Of a stretch of 64,000 bases of DNA, positions 23,802-36,982 are shown one piece after another; the stretch's first letter is position 1, and the number at the start of each line of letters is the position of its first letter. The notes under the pieces are model-generated. The model did not search any database, had not been told where the DNA came from, and worked only from the letters and a program-made list of their open reading frames with translations. The position numbers and the translations under genes were made by a program. This DNA is from Lunularia cruciata (taxonomy: Eukaryota > Streptophyta > Marchantiopsida > Lunulariales > Lunulariaceae). The stretch covers positions 10,111,001 to 10,175,000 of the forward strand of contig OX419758.1 of assembly GCA_948567375.1 (NCBI GenBank), read 5' to 3'.

Positions 23802-24530
23802 TTTAATACTCTGAGGACAAGAGAAGAGAGAAAACACAGATTTCACACTCAATCATCCGACGCCGCAAAGGAGCAACTTCTCTTTATTATTTATATAGAC
23901 AGAGGATAAGGCACCATAGGATTAGGCACGCAAATAGGTGACATGTCAGCAAGCTCCACCCTTGGATTACTTACTTGGGTGGGTGACATGTCGGTCCTAG
24001 TCCTATCTGGTTGGTCAAACAAGCTTTGACTGGAGGGAATCTTTTAGAGAATCTTCTTGTAGGAATCTTAGAATCACATAGGTGAGGTACTATTGGAAAG
24101 CTCTCAACAAGACAAAGTAGGGGGAGGGAAGGCCAATCTTACCTCTATTGGGGAGGAGGGAATCTTTATATTTTTGAGGCCTAATTCATCCGTTTAGGCC
24201 TCCAAAATTGCCTTCAAAGATTTCAGGCATACTTTGATTCCTACTCTATTAGTAGTAGTCTCCTTTTGGTGACATCTCTTTTTGATCTGTTTAGCCCATC
24301 ATGTATAACATCCATCCAGATGTTACCAGACCAATTCTCACCTTTAAATCATATGTCTAGCTATTGGTTCTAAGGTTTTTAAGTCTATTTTGGTTTCTAC
24401 TCTATTAGTAGAAGTACTCTTTTGGTGATACTTCTATCTGATCTATTTTGACCATCATGTATAGCATCATTCCCAATATTACCGAACTGAATTTCACATC
24501 TAGATCACATGGGTAGCTCTTGGTATTACA
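23802..24530 (-). repeat. 3' LTR of chromovirus 2
   Basis: It starts TTTAATACTCTGAGGACAAG, with an altered terminal TG, and ends TTGGTATTACA. It is followed by the polypurine complement TACCTCCCTCCTTTTAAGAC. Confidence 0.88.
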
Positions 24531-24543
24531 TACCTCCCTCCTT

Positions 24544-25983
24544 TTAAGACGCAATGTCCTCGTTGTGCAATTGTTGCTCAAACACTTGCACCAACACCGG
24601 TGCATGTGTCAAATTGGCAGCAGGCTCCCAAGTTGCTTCACAAAGGGGTAACCTTTCTATTATACTAGATAGTCCACCACGGATGGCGAGTACCACGCAT
24701 GTGTTTTTGGAGAATACGCTCCACTTCAAATTCCTCCACGCCATCAATGAGTGTCATACAAGGTCAAATGTCTTGTATGGAATGACACTAGCTTGATTGG
24801 GGAGCATATCTTCATAGTAGGGAAACATGGAACATTGGATGGATCTTCATGTGTGGTGATAGCTCAAGGTGATAAGCCATAGCGCCGAGTCGACAAAGAA
24901 TCAAGAGAAAGGCCCAATAAAACAAGGTTTGAGCTTACAAGGTCCAACTAATGTGAGGTTGGTAGTCAATAGCTACACTTGATCCTCAACATTGAACTCC
25001 ATGTGCTTATGGATTACATCAGCATATTGCTTTTGTCTATTTTGTACAATTTGTAATCTATGCTTGGCGCTCTCCACACCTTGTTAGATTCTAGAAACAA
25101 ATGTGTTGACTGCATTGACCTTGGTAGCCACCGGACAGATCTTCATCAAGCTAGAAGGTGTGAAGGGATGCTCACCATACATGAAGAAGAATAGAGTGAC
25201 CTGGGTGGATGCATTCACTAAATTGTTGTAAGCAAATTCCACCAATGGGAGTAGGGTGTCCCACCTCTCTTGCTCTTCTAAGGTGAAACCGCGTAACATG
25301 CCTTCAATAGTGCAATTAGCCTGCTCTGTTTGTCCATCAATTTGTGGGTGGTAAGCTGTGGACATGGCCAACTTGGTTTTGAAGAAACCAAAGAGTGTTT
25401 GCCAAAACAAACTAGTGAATTGAGTACCTCTATCGGTGATGAGTACTCGAGACAAGGCATGGTGAGAGAAGATTTCATCTAAGTATAATTGAGCTAGTTG
25501 TGGGGCAGTCACATCCTTGGTGATAAGGCGTACATGAATCATTTTGTTGAGCCGGTCCACAAAGACCACGATGGAGTCAAACCTTGAGGTGGTCTTGGGT
25601 AATTCACAGACGAGATCCATACTCACTTGTTCCCAACGTTACGCATGAATGGGGAGAGGTTGAAGGAGCCATGCAAGAGCTTGATTAGAAGCTTTGTTCT
25701 ATTGACAAAGTAGGCAGCTGCGCACATAGTCCATCACGTCCTTGTTCATCTTGGGCCAATAGTAATGGTGTTGGACTACATCCAAGGTCTTGTCCACTCC
25801 GACATGACCTGCAATGGCCAAATCATGACATTCTGCTAGAATGGTGGTACATAATTTTGGGATATTTAGGATCCATAATCTGCCATCATGAAAGGTGATT
25901 CCTTGGGTGATGGTGACACCTTTGTATGATTGTGCCTCTACAATCTGTAGATTAGTTTTGTAGTAGCCAAAATCTCTTGCCAT
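24544..25983 (-). pseudogene. Integrase and chromodomain remnant, chromovirus 2
   Basis: At 25084-25626 a 180-aa frame carries the integrase core with Asp in MSMDLVCELP, Asp in VLITDRGTQF and Glu in DGQTEQAN. At 25699-25983 CHDLAIAGHVGVDKTLDVVQ and SCLLCQ give the zinc-binding region, better kept than in copy 1. The chromodomain at 24544-24747 survives as LCEATWEPAANL, but its upstream half is in another frame. Confidence 0.9.
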
Positions 25984-26239
25984 AATTCAAGGTTAATCTT
26001 AACCTCTACCACCAAGTTGTTTGCCATTTGCATGTGGGTGAATGCATCTGCAAGTTGCTTCTTACCTTCCACATAGGTGATTATCATGTTGAAGCATTGT
26101 TGCCACTCTGCCCACCAAATTTGGCAATGAGATAGATCCTTCTACGTCTCAAGGTAGACTAGATGTTTATGGTCTGTCTCTACTACAAATTCCTTCTCGC
26201 CCAGATAGTGCTTCCAATGCTTGGTTGCAAGAACAACGG

Positions 26240-27230
26240 GGAACTATGGTGTGGTAGTTGTACTCTATCGGTAACAACTTTTGAGAGAAATATGCAATTG
26301 GATGTCATCTATCATGCCACTCTTGTTGTAGGACTTCTTCTATTGCTACACTTGATGCATCTGTAGCCAACTTGATTAGACAGTTTAGGTCATACCACTT
26401 CAAGATTGGTGCATGTAGCAAGGCGGCTTTCAATTCTTGAAAGGTCAAATCTTGTGCGCTTCCCCATGTCCACTTCTTCTCCTTACTAATTAGTGCCCTT
26501 AAAGGTTGTGCAACCTTGGAGAAGTCTTTGACAAATCTATGATAGAATCCTATCAACCCCAATAAGCTCTTGAGTTGAGTCTGATCTTTTGGGGCACTCC
26601 ATTTTTGAATGACCTCAATTTCATCCGTCAATACTTGAATGCCCTTTGCACTTACTCTATGCCCCAAGTAGTCTACTTCAGACTTGCCAAGCTCACACTT
26701 TGAGATTTTGGCATACAATCAGTTATGTCTTAGAATCTGGAGGATTTCTTGTAGATGTTATTTGTGTTTTGTTATCGTGCTAATGTATACTAGGATGTCG
26801 TCCAAGAAGACAATAATAGACTTATCCAAGTATGGACAAAATATGTCATTCATTAGACTCATGGAAGTGGCAGGTGCATTGGTGAGGCCAAAAGGCATCA
26901 CCAGATACTCGAAGTGGCCATACTTGGTTCAAAAGGCAATTTTGTACACATCCTCCTCTATAATTTGGATTTGATTGTAACCACTATGCAAGTCCAATTT
27001 GGTAAAGTATCTTGCTCCATGGAGTTGATCAAACAGGTCATCCATGCAAGGTAAGGGGTATTTGTTCTTCACTATTTGCTGAGTGAGACCTTGATAGTCA
27101 ATGCACATGCGCATTGTATTGTCCTTCTTCTTCACAAACAAAACAAGAGCTCCATATGGTGATACGCTAGGTTGGATGAACCTTTTCTGCAACACCTCCT
27201 CAATTTAAGTCTTACATTCCTCTAACTCAT
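26240..27230 (-). pseudogene. Reverse transcriptase and RNase H, chromovirus 2
   Basis: At 26929-27195 [20 protein letters not shown] and [13 protein letters not shown] mark the reverse transcriptase fingers and palm. At 26305-26718 the thumb and connection (VDYLGHRVSAKGIQVL) lead into RNase H, with KLATDASSVAIEEVLQQE retaining the catalytic Asp. The palm between 26720 and 26930 is broken by a stop and frame changes. Confidence 0.9.
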
Positions 27231-27408
27231 GAGGTGATAGGCAATATGGGGCCTTACAAGGAGGTATCTTCCTCAAGAGTGCCTCAATTTTATGATTTAC
27301 TCTCCTTTTTGGTGGTAATCCTAAGGGTAGATCATTGGGAAAGACATCAGGAAACTCATCCACCACATCTTTCAATTTCTCAGGACTTTTTCCATCAAGT
27401 TGTGCACT

Positions 27409-27861
27409 CTAAACTTCTCTTATTAGACCCATGAAACATCTATCGGTCTTACAAACAGTTGCCATTCCTATGACATACAGGGTCAGTTCTTGCTTGTGTG
27501 ATTTTTCTTTAACCCCAATGATTGATAATTGGTGAATTCTCATTACTTTCTTCCTCCAATCTACCATAGGATTGTAATGCTCTATCCATGGCATGCCTAA
27601 GATTGCATCATAATGAGCTAATTGTATCACTCGCCACTCAATTACTTCTTGATATTCTCCTATAGAGAGTGTTACTCGTCTAGGTAATGATTCAATCCTC
27701 TCTATTTTCCCGTTAGGTAACTCTATTTCATCACTCTCATCTCTCTCTAGATCCATTCCCAATCTTATTGCAACAAAGCAAGACAAGAAATTCTCAATTT
27801 CTCCTAGATCTATTAATACTCTCACTTGATTGCCTTCTAGTACTCCATTCATAACAATCAA
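27409..27861 (-). pseudogene. Protease, chromovirus 2
   Basis: An open frame of 150 aa spans the retropepsin region. The catalytic triplet reads DLG in VRVLIDLGEIENFL, where DTG or DSG followed by AS or AT is expected. YDAILGMPWIEHYNPMVDW matches the downstream conserved block. The frame is intact but the active site is probably inactive. Confidence 0.85.
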
Positions 27862-27959
27862 TTGTGATGTTGCTTTTTAGGGACTTTGCGCATTTGTCTT
27901 CTTCCTTCCCTTACTTCTTTGCTTCCTTATTGAGCCAATAAGGCCGCAAGGTACATTTA

Positions 27960-28900
27960 CTAGTGATCTTTGTTTTCCAAAGTGATTTCCATCTCTTCCT
28001 CTTTAGTGCGCCTCTCCATGTTGTTCAAAGATTGCTTGTATGAAGGCCGAGGGCCTCTAGGGAAACGAGCATGAGAATTGGTAGATATGTGCCCAATACT
28101 GCCACAATTATAACAACTGCATTGTTCTCCTCGAGTTCCTTCTCCTTGTGGGACTCCATCTCTTTGTTCTTCTACCCATCCATGCTCTCCTTGAAACAAT
28201 CGTGCTCCTCAATCTCAAAATCAAAGGTTACCCAATTTCATTGGTATTGGTCCACCCATGTGTGGCATTTCTACCCGTAATGTTGAGGTGGAACTACTCA
28301 TTCACCTCCACCCAATGCTTTTGCTATTCTTTGCGCACAAGCAATGGCTTCAAATACCGTGCGAGGATTTTGCACCATGACTTCTTGGCAAATCCGCTCC
28401 TTTAACCCTCATTTGAAATTGTCGAGAGTCTTTATTGGACTCATGTCAGTTATTGTGACTTGTAGATCCAGAAATGCTTCCACATACTCTTGTACGTTAT
28501 TCTTCTATCTCAATCCACATAGTCGGATTTGGGCCATCTGCACAAAATCCACCGATTGGAAATTCTCCAACAATCCTTCTTGCATTGCTGTCCATGTGAC
28601 CTCCCTTCTCTCTGCCAACATGGATTATTCCCAAGCATCGTACCATGTGAGGGCTTTATTAGTCAAGTACCCACATGCAAACATGCCTACAGCATGCTTC
28701 ATGATCTTTGTTGAGAACAATCAAAAATATCAATTCATTCTCGAGATCTAGTTTTCAACTACTCCCATCATACGTTGCTCCTTGTAATCTTGATATTGCA
28801 AGTCTTCTTCATGCGGAGTAGCAATGTGGCTTCATTGTTAACAAGGTTTGTAGGCACAGATGCCTCTCCAAGTACTTCAGTCGTAGGTATTGGGTTTTGA
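27960..28900 (-). pseudogene. Gag remnant, chromovirus 2
   Basis: The zinc knuckle in the 27960-28199 frame reads CYNCGSIGHISTNS, so the last Cys is Ser. Upstream minus-strand fragments match the gag blocks of copy 1, including the region around 28344-28500, but are scattered among frames. It no longer encodes a complete gag. Confidence 0.8.
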
Positions 28901-29645
28901 GACGGCTCTTCTTCTTGCATTGTTGATCATTCCTAAGGATCTGCACTTGACTTTGTAATGTCTCCATGGTCATCTTAATCTCTCAAAATTCATTCAACAT
29001 CCCTTGCATTCCTTGCACCATCTCTTGCAATTGCGGATCCATGGTTCATGCAACACTCACTTGCTAATGTCTACTTTGATATAGAGACAATATGATCACT
29101 ATAGAAGGCGCACAAACTATCAGAAGTACCATTGTGACCTCTAAAGCTATCACTTGTTGATAATACTCCTCACCAAAATTCCTAACCACAAAATCTCTAA
29201 ACATCACTTTCAGTTTCACTTCATAACAAATTTCTACTTGAGTGTTGAAAGGGAGAGGATTTGGGACATTCACATCCATAACATCATAATAGAATGTAGA
29301 TTGTCAAATCTCACTCTTTTTCGTATACCACCACATGTAGAATCACCGGGTTTGGTGAGTTCATTACCCTATCCATGAATTTTGTTCCAAAGTGATAAAC
29401 TAGCAATACTCTCATTTGCTCATGCTGGATATACATAACCTTGATGTGAAATGGATTCAAGAATGGAAAGCTAGGTGCGGGAAATTGTCCTCCTGATGCA
29501 TCCATCCCATCCGCTCTCTAAAGTTCTTCATAAGTCTAGCAATTACTCTATGTTCTCCACCTCAAATTACTCAATTTGAGTAGTTTGTGCTCTTCCAAGA
29601 GGGGTGATCCACTCTCTTGAACTAAAACACACGCTCGGATATCAT

Positions 29646-29984
29646 TGTAATACTTCAAGGACAAGAAAAGAGAGAAAACATAGATTTCACACTCAATCAT
29701 CCGACGCCCCAAAGGAGCATCTTCTCTTTATTATTTATATAGACAAAGGATCTCTTCCAAGGAAGCTACACCATAGGATTAGGCACACAAATAGGTGACA
29801 TGTCAGCAAGCTCCACCCGTGGATTACTTACTTGGATGGGTGACATGTGGGTCCTAGTCCTATCTGGTTGGTCAAACTAGCTTTGACCAAAGGGAATCTT
29901 TTAGAGAATCTTCTTGTAAGAATCTTAGAATCACATGGGTGAGGTACCATTGGAAAGCTCTCGATGAGAAAAATTAGGGGGAGG
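29646..29984 (-). repeat. Truncated 5' LTR of chromovirus 2
   Basis: It starts TGTAATACTTCAAGGACAAG and matches the R/U5 half of the family. It breaks off at GGGGGAGG (29984), where intact LTRs continue GAAGGCCAGCC. The following 45 bp match nothing else I see in the window. Confidence 0.88.
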
Positions 29985-30029
29985 TCATATTCCCATGATA
30001 AAAAGATGCCTAAAAAATGGACTCCCCAT

Positions 30030-33000
30030 GGCTGCTTGACAAGAATAGGACCAGACTCATTTTGTAGGCGGACCCATTTTGTTTCTATTCCATAAGGCTT
30101 TACGGAGAGGATTCCCCAACAAAACAAACCCCTCTAATATGAGGAAGCCCCAACACCATGAGGTTTTGTGGAAAAATAGGGGACATGACAATTTTTTGAC
30201 AAATACAAGAATCCACCAATTTATGCCATTGTTGCAAGATCATGCAAAAAGACACATGTGCTACCAAAGAATCATTAGTGACTATTTTGCAACTAGTCTC
30301 ACATGTGCAATGGATGATTGCAGCCCTTCACCAACCACTGCAATGGAAGAGGTTGGACCCCACCTTGTTAGGACTATATAAAGGCAAACTCCACCCTATG
30401 AGCCAATTCTTTTTGCAATTTCATTTTTTTATTTTTACTTTCACTTTTCTTTCTCTCTTTGCAACCACCATCTCTTATGGTGTCATGCAAGCACTTCTTG
30501 GTGTGGAATGTCAAATTTTGTCAATACTATCAGGAGTAAAGGATGCAAAATCATAAATGGAGTAGGAATTGCACTATTGCACAAATTGGAATATTCAATC
30601 ATGATGGGATGAACTCTTGAGAGAGGAATTTGAGGTGAAGAGGGACAAGGCAATAGAAATGTTGAGCAAGCCATTGGAGATTTCCAAATGAGTACTATAT
30701 TACCACACCAACTACATCAAGAAGAGGAGAATGAACTTCTTGATGTGGGACTTGGATCTTGCGGATGGAGCCATGCTACAAAAAATTAGTAACAACACCA
30801 AAAACTTAAGTGTGAAATCCTTATGAGGATGTCTCACAATGTGAGTGGAGGATCACTAGCAGCAAGTGTTGGGAGCATATTGCTCCCCATTTGGGGAAAT
30901 TCCTATCAATACCCTACACAGTCCACCAAACAAATGATTGAAGCAAAGGATATATGACTCATTCATTGTGGGAAATCTACAAGTTGGGTACAAGATCAAA
31001 GGCATGAAGGATCCTACTTGCTGCACAGTCACATAAATAATAATGTGGTTGTTTTCTTTGAAGCAAACAAATTATGTCAACCAGAATCAGGTGAGATTTT
31101 TCCAACTCATACACTGGACCAAACCAATTAGTTGGGCCAAGATGTTTTGTGAGCGTGTTATCAAACTCCTAGAGGACATGACTAAAGTTTTTGCCACCAT
31201 TGTGGCCTCTTCATTGTCCACTTCTACATTGGAATGAACCTCTTGATGAAAAAGGAGAAGTAGAAGATCCCATCCCACCTACATCATCTAGCCTACTTCA
31301 GCATAGACCTCAACTTGCTGAAGTAGATCACCAAGTACCATGAGGTGGACAAAGAATATGCCCAAACCAAGAAGTTCATGTGAGTAGTGGAGATTTACAA
31401 CTTCATTAAAATTTGAAAAAATACTTTGGAGGCTCACGTGAAGATTCAGGCTTTGAAGAAACAAAAACAACCACAAGAGTTGGAATCTTTGTTGAAGTTA
31501 GTAGGAGTAAAACCGCATCATACAAATCAACTTAGGAGGGATGGTTATTCAAAGGAAAAGAGGTGGCACACAAAAAAAACACCGGAGTTGCTCAAAATGC
31601 AAATTTTAGGAGCAAGAAGTCCTTCACACAAATCTCATCTCCCGTAGTGGATGAGAATGAGGCGAGATAGAATGATGAGGTACAATTTTTGCTCCCACCT
31701 AATGAAAAAAAAATGCATACAACAGGCAAGGAGAAGAAGATAGCTATGGAATTGTCCCTCCAACCACAGCTCCACTCTTCACTTTGGAGGAAGCTTTACA
31801 CTATGAGACAAAATGGAGAAGAAAACAAACCAATCCATAGCATATGTCATCAAAGGCACCACCAATAACAAGGTGGAGACATCTTGGCAAAGCCCGACTA
31901 ATCTCAAAGGACAAATCCTATTAAGCTTAGTATGTGAAGGATAAGTGAGGAAGGGTGATGTCACTGCCAAGACCATTCCTCCAATCAAAAATAATGAGAT
32001 GAGTAGGAACAAGGATGAAGCTCCGGCTCACAAAGTGAAAGAGACGACTATCCTGGACCATGACAAGAATCTTTCACCTAAAACAAAGAAGGCCCTATGA
32101 AGACAACTAGGAAAGGATGGAAATACTCTACCATGGCTTATGGTGACCTACACCGTTCACACAATGATACCAGCTATAGAAGCATTGGAAGAGCTTTTGT
32201 TGAAACTAAAAGTCAGATCCAAACATAAAGGAACCAATGACCCTCATCCACCACTTGCATCACCTTGTCCAAACCCAGACATATGAAAAGGACAAGGAAA
32301 GTGAGCTGCCTAGAGGAGTTCCAAAGGGAGGAACTAAAATGGCTGGAGAAGTATGAAAAACTAATCCATGGCATAAAGAAGGAGGTTCACAACTATAGCC
32401 TGCAAGTCTTCCACCAAAGAACTCTACACAAGGAAGAAATAAAAAATTGGGAAGACAAACTTGCAGCACTACAAATGATGGAGACTCTATAGAACAATTT
32501 AAAAACCCAAGCAAAAGCAAAGGAAATAGAGACTAGATACAACAATTTGAAGCCACTGATTGACCTCTGCATCTCCAACCTATCTACCAACCTAAAACAT
32601 CAACAAGAAAAGGTATTGGAGCAAGACAAGTGGATTTGTCAGAGATGACCAAAGAGTTGAGTGCCAAAAGAACCAAACTAGAAAATGAACAATCTGTGCT
32701 CCTCACCACTATTGGTCAAACAACCACTCAGCTACTTAGTCAGCTGGAATGCATGGCTAACAAAACCTCCCAATGAACAAAGGTGAAGGACTTGTGCACT
32801 CAAATTGACAAACTAGAGAGGAAGTTGCACTTGAATGAGCAACTCAAATTGTTTTCTATGAAGCTCTAGAGCCACACTAATGCCAAGTTTGAGGAGAGCT
32901 TGTCTAACTTCAAATGAATCATGGAGGGTTATAAGAAGGAGCTCATAGACCTTGTTTGCATCTGCCAAGGAGCTGATAGATTGACCCAAGTTCCACCTGC

Positions 33001-33560
33001 CCCTCTTGCTAAGGAATAACAATTGGTGCCTCTCTCTATAAAGATGGTTGAAGTCTTTTTTGTTGCCTAATGAGAAGATCTTTTTTGTACATACCAGTAG
33101 CACATTCATTTGTGTAGCCTGAGGAAGAACATAAATGAATAAAAATTGTACATAGGTATCCAAGCTGGATTAGTACATAGAAATAGGTTGTTATGCAGTA
33201 AATAACCCTTGCCTGAATAATTATAGCCGCAATTATCTACCATTAGGGTTAGGATAAGATATGATCAAGATTGAGCGGTTTAGATGTACTTAGGAAATTT
33301 CCATCCATTGTAGCCATTGGATCTTTCTATGGCCAAGTAGGAAATGTATAAAAGGCTTAGGCCTGATGTCCACTGCATACATTTGGTGCATTCTTCTTTT
33401 GCAAGTAAAATATAAATTTTATACAATTAAGACTCATGAGTTGGTGTATGCATATGAGTTTGCACTCTGAATGAATGATTGCATGCTTAACTTGTTTAGG
33501 AGTGACCAACCTTGAAGGACAAATCTGGGCACTAGAGTGCAACAATGCATTTGAGCAAGA
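30030..33560 (+). repeat. Repeat X copy 2, uninterrupted (3.5 kb)
   Basis: This copy runs continuously and corresponds to the three segments 9225-9718, 16353-17797 and 22049-23625, whose summed length of 3516 bp is almost the same as its 3531 bp. It carries the same TATA-like CTATATAAAGGC near 30372, coiled-coil-like coding remnants at about 32300-33020 (for example KWLEKYEKLIHGIKKEVHNY), and the second TATA-like site near 33345. No reverse transcriptase, integrase or transposase is visible, so X is a non-autonomous or gene-derived repeat of unknown class. Confidence 0.8.
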
Positions 33561-36500
33561 CTAGAGAGAGTGGCTCTCTAGGAGTTTGTACAGAATCAGA
33601 AGTGATACAAGAATAGGCTTGCACAGCCTTGGCATCTCATCCTCTAACACTCTAAGATAGGATTGAGTAGCACAAATTGTTGCTGACTTCCGTGACCTCA
33701 AGCCTTCAAGGAAGGAAAACACATGGCATTAGAGTTGTCATCTTCAAAGGGATGTAAATTCTAAAAGCATTTCCACTCGGTTTAGTTTGCAAAGTTATCA
33801 GTCTTCCTCTGTGTGATATTGTTGTGGGATGCTTTTTGTATGATTTGCGGCAGGTGTACCTTACCAATTATACTTCCTATAAATCTCACCTTGGCAGTTT
33901 GCAGCTTGGATGGACAATTGGTGAACAAAGTGGCTCCATAACAAAGTGACCTTTGTTCTAAATGAACCCAACCCTCCTCAAGAATCCACTCAATTTGACT
34001 CTTTAGCATGTAAGAGAATAGATTGAATAACATTTTGTAATGTCACTCATTTGGATGACATTACCCTCTTATGGGAATGACACCGCCCAAGAGTCTAAAC
34101 ATAAAATAATAAATTGTCTTCATTGTGACCCTATCCGGATAATTTTAGCCATTTTCATTGAGGGAACAACCTACTTTTACCAATTGTACTATATTAAGTT
34201 GGCATTGAGTCAACACACTAACTTTTACCAAAATTTTAAGAAAATAACTTGCAAGTCCACTATTAAGGACAACACCTGCCATATATACCTCTAGTTCTAT
34301 TGAATGGAGCAATATATAATGCTGAACATCATCACAAAAGAAGAGAATATTCCTATTTCCTAATAGAAATAAGGATTTGATACTTTTAAATATGTGGAAT
34401 CTATATATAATATTGCTTGATGCTTGGTTAGTAGAATTTGATACAACACAATTTGCATCTTTGCAAGTATAATACAATAATTTCTAGAAATAAATAAAGG
34501 ATAAAATTTGTAAATTAAAAAAATTTTACTTGTATTTTTGTTATTTTCCATGATATTTAATAAGTTAAATAAAATTGAGAAGGTAACCAAAGTAAAGGAA
34601 TTTCCTAGCAGATACAATTATCAGTATTTCAACTTATAAACTATAAAAATCCCTCCAAATTAAATCAATCTCTTGAGGGATTAATATAAAAGTCCCAAAA
34701 TACATTAATTTATCCTTGTAAAAGTATCAAACTATCCTATCCTCCAATTATACAAAGAACCAACTATCTCCATGATAAAAATTTCTTTTGTCCTTGTACA
34801 AGAACATATTTGATGTTCTAAACTCAGATAATATATTCCCTTACAAGTTCATATTAATTTATGGAGTTTTCACCTCAAAAAAATGGCTCAAAATCATTTT
34901 TCCTTGCAATAGATCAATTTTGCAATACCCAAATAACAAGAAAGAATAGATTGTGTTTCTAGCATGCATTTTTAAAGCACTTGATTGCTTTCCTCATCTT
35001 TGGAACCTTTCCTTCTTATTCCAGTTGGATACTTTACTGTTGTGTATTTTTCCTCAAGATAATGAAAAGTTACTGTTGATTTTTTATATCAAAATGCATT
35101 TTACATAACATGGAAATATTCTTGCTTTTTTAACTTGGACTATTAAATGATTCTTTTTTTGGTTAAAAATCTTTATTTTGACTCCATTTAGCACAAGCAA
35201 TAAAACTTTATCTTTCATATTTTTTAAATTAAAATATTAAAAAATTTATCTCTATCCTTAGTTTTCTCATGAATTTCCATATACATAATATTTATTTCTT
35301 CATCAAAGAAATAATTTATGATATATTTTGAGTCATTTCCCTATTTTTTTGTTATGCAATTTAAGTATGCCATATCCTTCTACACTTATTACAATATTAA
35401 AATATGTGATCAAAGACTAACCAAGAAATTCATGGTATATTAAATTCTTTATTTTTCAACTCATAATACTATTTGAATATTTCCTTAATAGACTCCCTTT
35501 ATAAGGCCAATAATTACCTTACTCCTAGTTTGTAAAGGATATATTTCACCTGATAGAACGAGTTTTGAAAATATAAATTTTATATATAACTGAAACTTTT
35601 TACTCCCGATATCGGTTGACTACATCTTAATATGCCCACTTTACAAGGCCAATAATGACCTACCTTAGTTCATGGAAGACATATTCAATCAATCAAATAG
35701 TTTTTTTAAAAATTTAAAATTTTCATTCAATTTGACTTGACTCAAATTAACTCAAGTTAACTTGAGTCACATCAACGATTGCATCTAGAAAGATTGAGAC
35801 CTGGTTGACTTTCTACTTTGACCTTCTAATTTGAGATTAAGTAGGAACTCCTTCTTGCTGTGATTGGATGTAGCTAGAGTGTTCCGTACTAAATTTACTT
35901 GTAATCTAGAAGGTTGTGAGCTTCTCTTGCTAAGGGAAGTCAACCACCTGTCCTGGCAGATTGGGTACAGGTTGGTACTTGAGAGTTGAAGCGTGCACTA
36001 GATAGTACGATGCAGGTGCTGCTGGATCCAACCAGCTATCGCCTGTCTTGGCAGATTGGGTACTGGTTGGGACTTGAGAGTTGAAGCCTTGCACTAGACA
36101 TTAATATGCAGGTGCTGGATCTCAAAATCAGGAATAGCAATCTCAAAATCTCCCACATACTCATGGTGCAAAGCTATACGTGCAAAGTCACGTAAACTGT
36201 GGGGCTTAAGCGCTTCAAACACTCATGGTACTCTTGATGACTTGGGGCCACATCCAGTGTATATATGTTGCATTGCCTCCGGAAGCCATCAATACATACT
36301 TTTTGACGCGAATAAAATGCGACATTAGTGGATACTTGTAACTCTCTCATTTCGTTTAGGGTGATTGGTGATCTGAAACCATAGCCCTAATTTTACTACC
36401 GTGCGCATATTAAGCTCTCGCATATCTGAACAATTATACTTTATTCATCATTTATCCTCGGAGTTCGTAGCTTATTTTGCCGCCTTAATTTGCAACCTTG

Positions 36501-36700
36501 TAAGAAAACCGTTTATCCATTGCTGTTGCAGTTGGATACTGACTGAATTACCAGTGTACCACTCTTCTTACATACTTATTCTCAAAGTAAAGAAGAACTT
36601 AAAGCAGTGGAGTTTAGGCCAGAAGTAAGTAACCTCAGAATCTGATCATGAACCAGAGATAATCGAGTAAGGAGTAAACTAGAAACAAGCTCAGTAAAGA
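33561..36700. other. Gene-free AT-rich stretch
   Basis: No gene is supported. The segment from about 34300 to 35870 is very AT-rich. A duplicated ~90-bp phrase (CTTTATAAGGCCAATAATTAC near 35498, CTTTACAAGGCCAATAATGAC near 35638) recurs 140 bp apart. TTAACTCAAGTTAACTTGAG around 35750 is partly palindromic. From 35.9 kb the composition returns to that of the genic half. Confidence 0.6.
35947..36120. repeat. 95-bp tandem duplication
   Basis: CCTGTCCTGGCAGATTGGGT at 35947 recurs as CCTGTCTTGGCAGATTGGGT at 36042. Both are followed by ACTTGAGAGTTGAAGC, TGCACTAGA and ATGCAGGTGCTG blocks. The copies differ by a few substitutions. Confidence 0.85.
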
Positions 36701-36705
36701 AACAT

Positions 36706-36806
36706 AAGATCAGGAGAGAAGAAGCGAACAGAAAAGTCTAAAAGATCTTTATGATGCGAGCCCCCATAGTGCTAATCAACTGAGCTGCTCAGTCCATCGG
36801 GCGTGG
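36706..36806 (-). repeat. Dispersed ~100-bp duplicate, copy 1 (tRNA-like?)
   Basis: This is about 85% similar to 39629-39739 on the same strand. Shared pieces are GATCAGGAGAGAAG, GCGAACAGAAA, TTTATGATGCGAGCCCC and CATCGGGCGTG. On the minus strand CAGCTCAGTTGATTAGCAC resembles a tRNA D-arm (box A). A convincing T-arm is not seen. It could be a tRNA-derived relic or SINE-like copy. Confidence 0.55.
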
Positions 36807-36982
36807 AGGACGCAGCGTGTGCTCCCTCCCCAGGTCCTCAATGCATGCAGCCTGGAAAAAGTGGAGTCGAAGAACTGAATCTACTTTTCACCTTGGCCTT
36901 GACCAGCAATCCAACCTGCTGGTGTCTTTCATCAGATCGTCGCACACACTAAAGGCCTCCTACATTACGGGATGGGTGTCTT

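Larger units (their letters stand above)
23802..29984 (-). mobile_element. Second chromovirus copy, 5' LTR truncated
   Basis: This is the same family and orientation as 9719-16352. It has a 3' LTR at 23802-24530, a polypurine tract, chromodomain fragment, integrase, RNase H/RT, protease, gag and a partial 5' LTR at 29646-29984. The 5' LTR stops inside a poly-G run, so its U3 half is missing and no target duplication can be read. Coding is broken throughout. Most domains align closely with the first copy but carry different disabling mutations, so the two decayed independently. Confidence 0.93.

Noticed and set aside
33782..34033. 83-aa minus-strand ORF as a retroelement fragment
   Set aside because: It looked faintly pol-like, but no catalytic or conserved motif could be pointed to.
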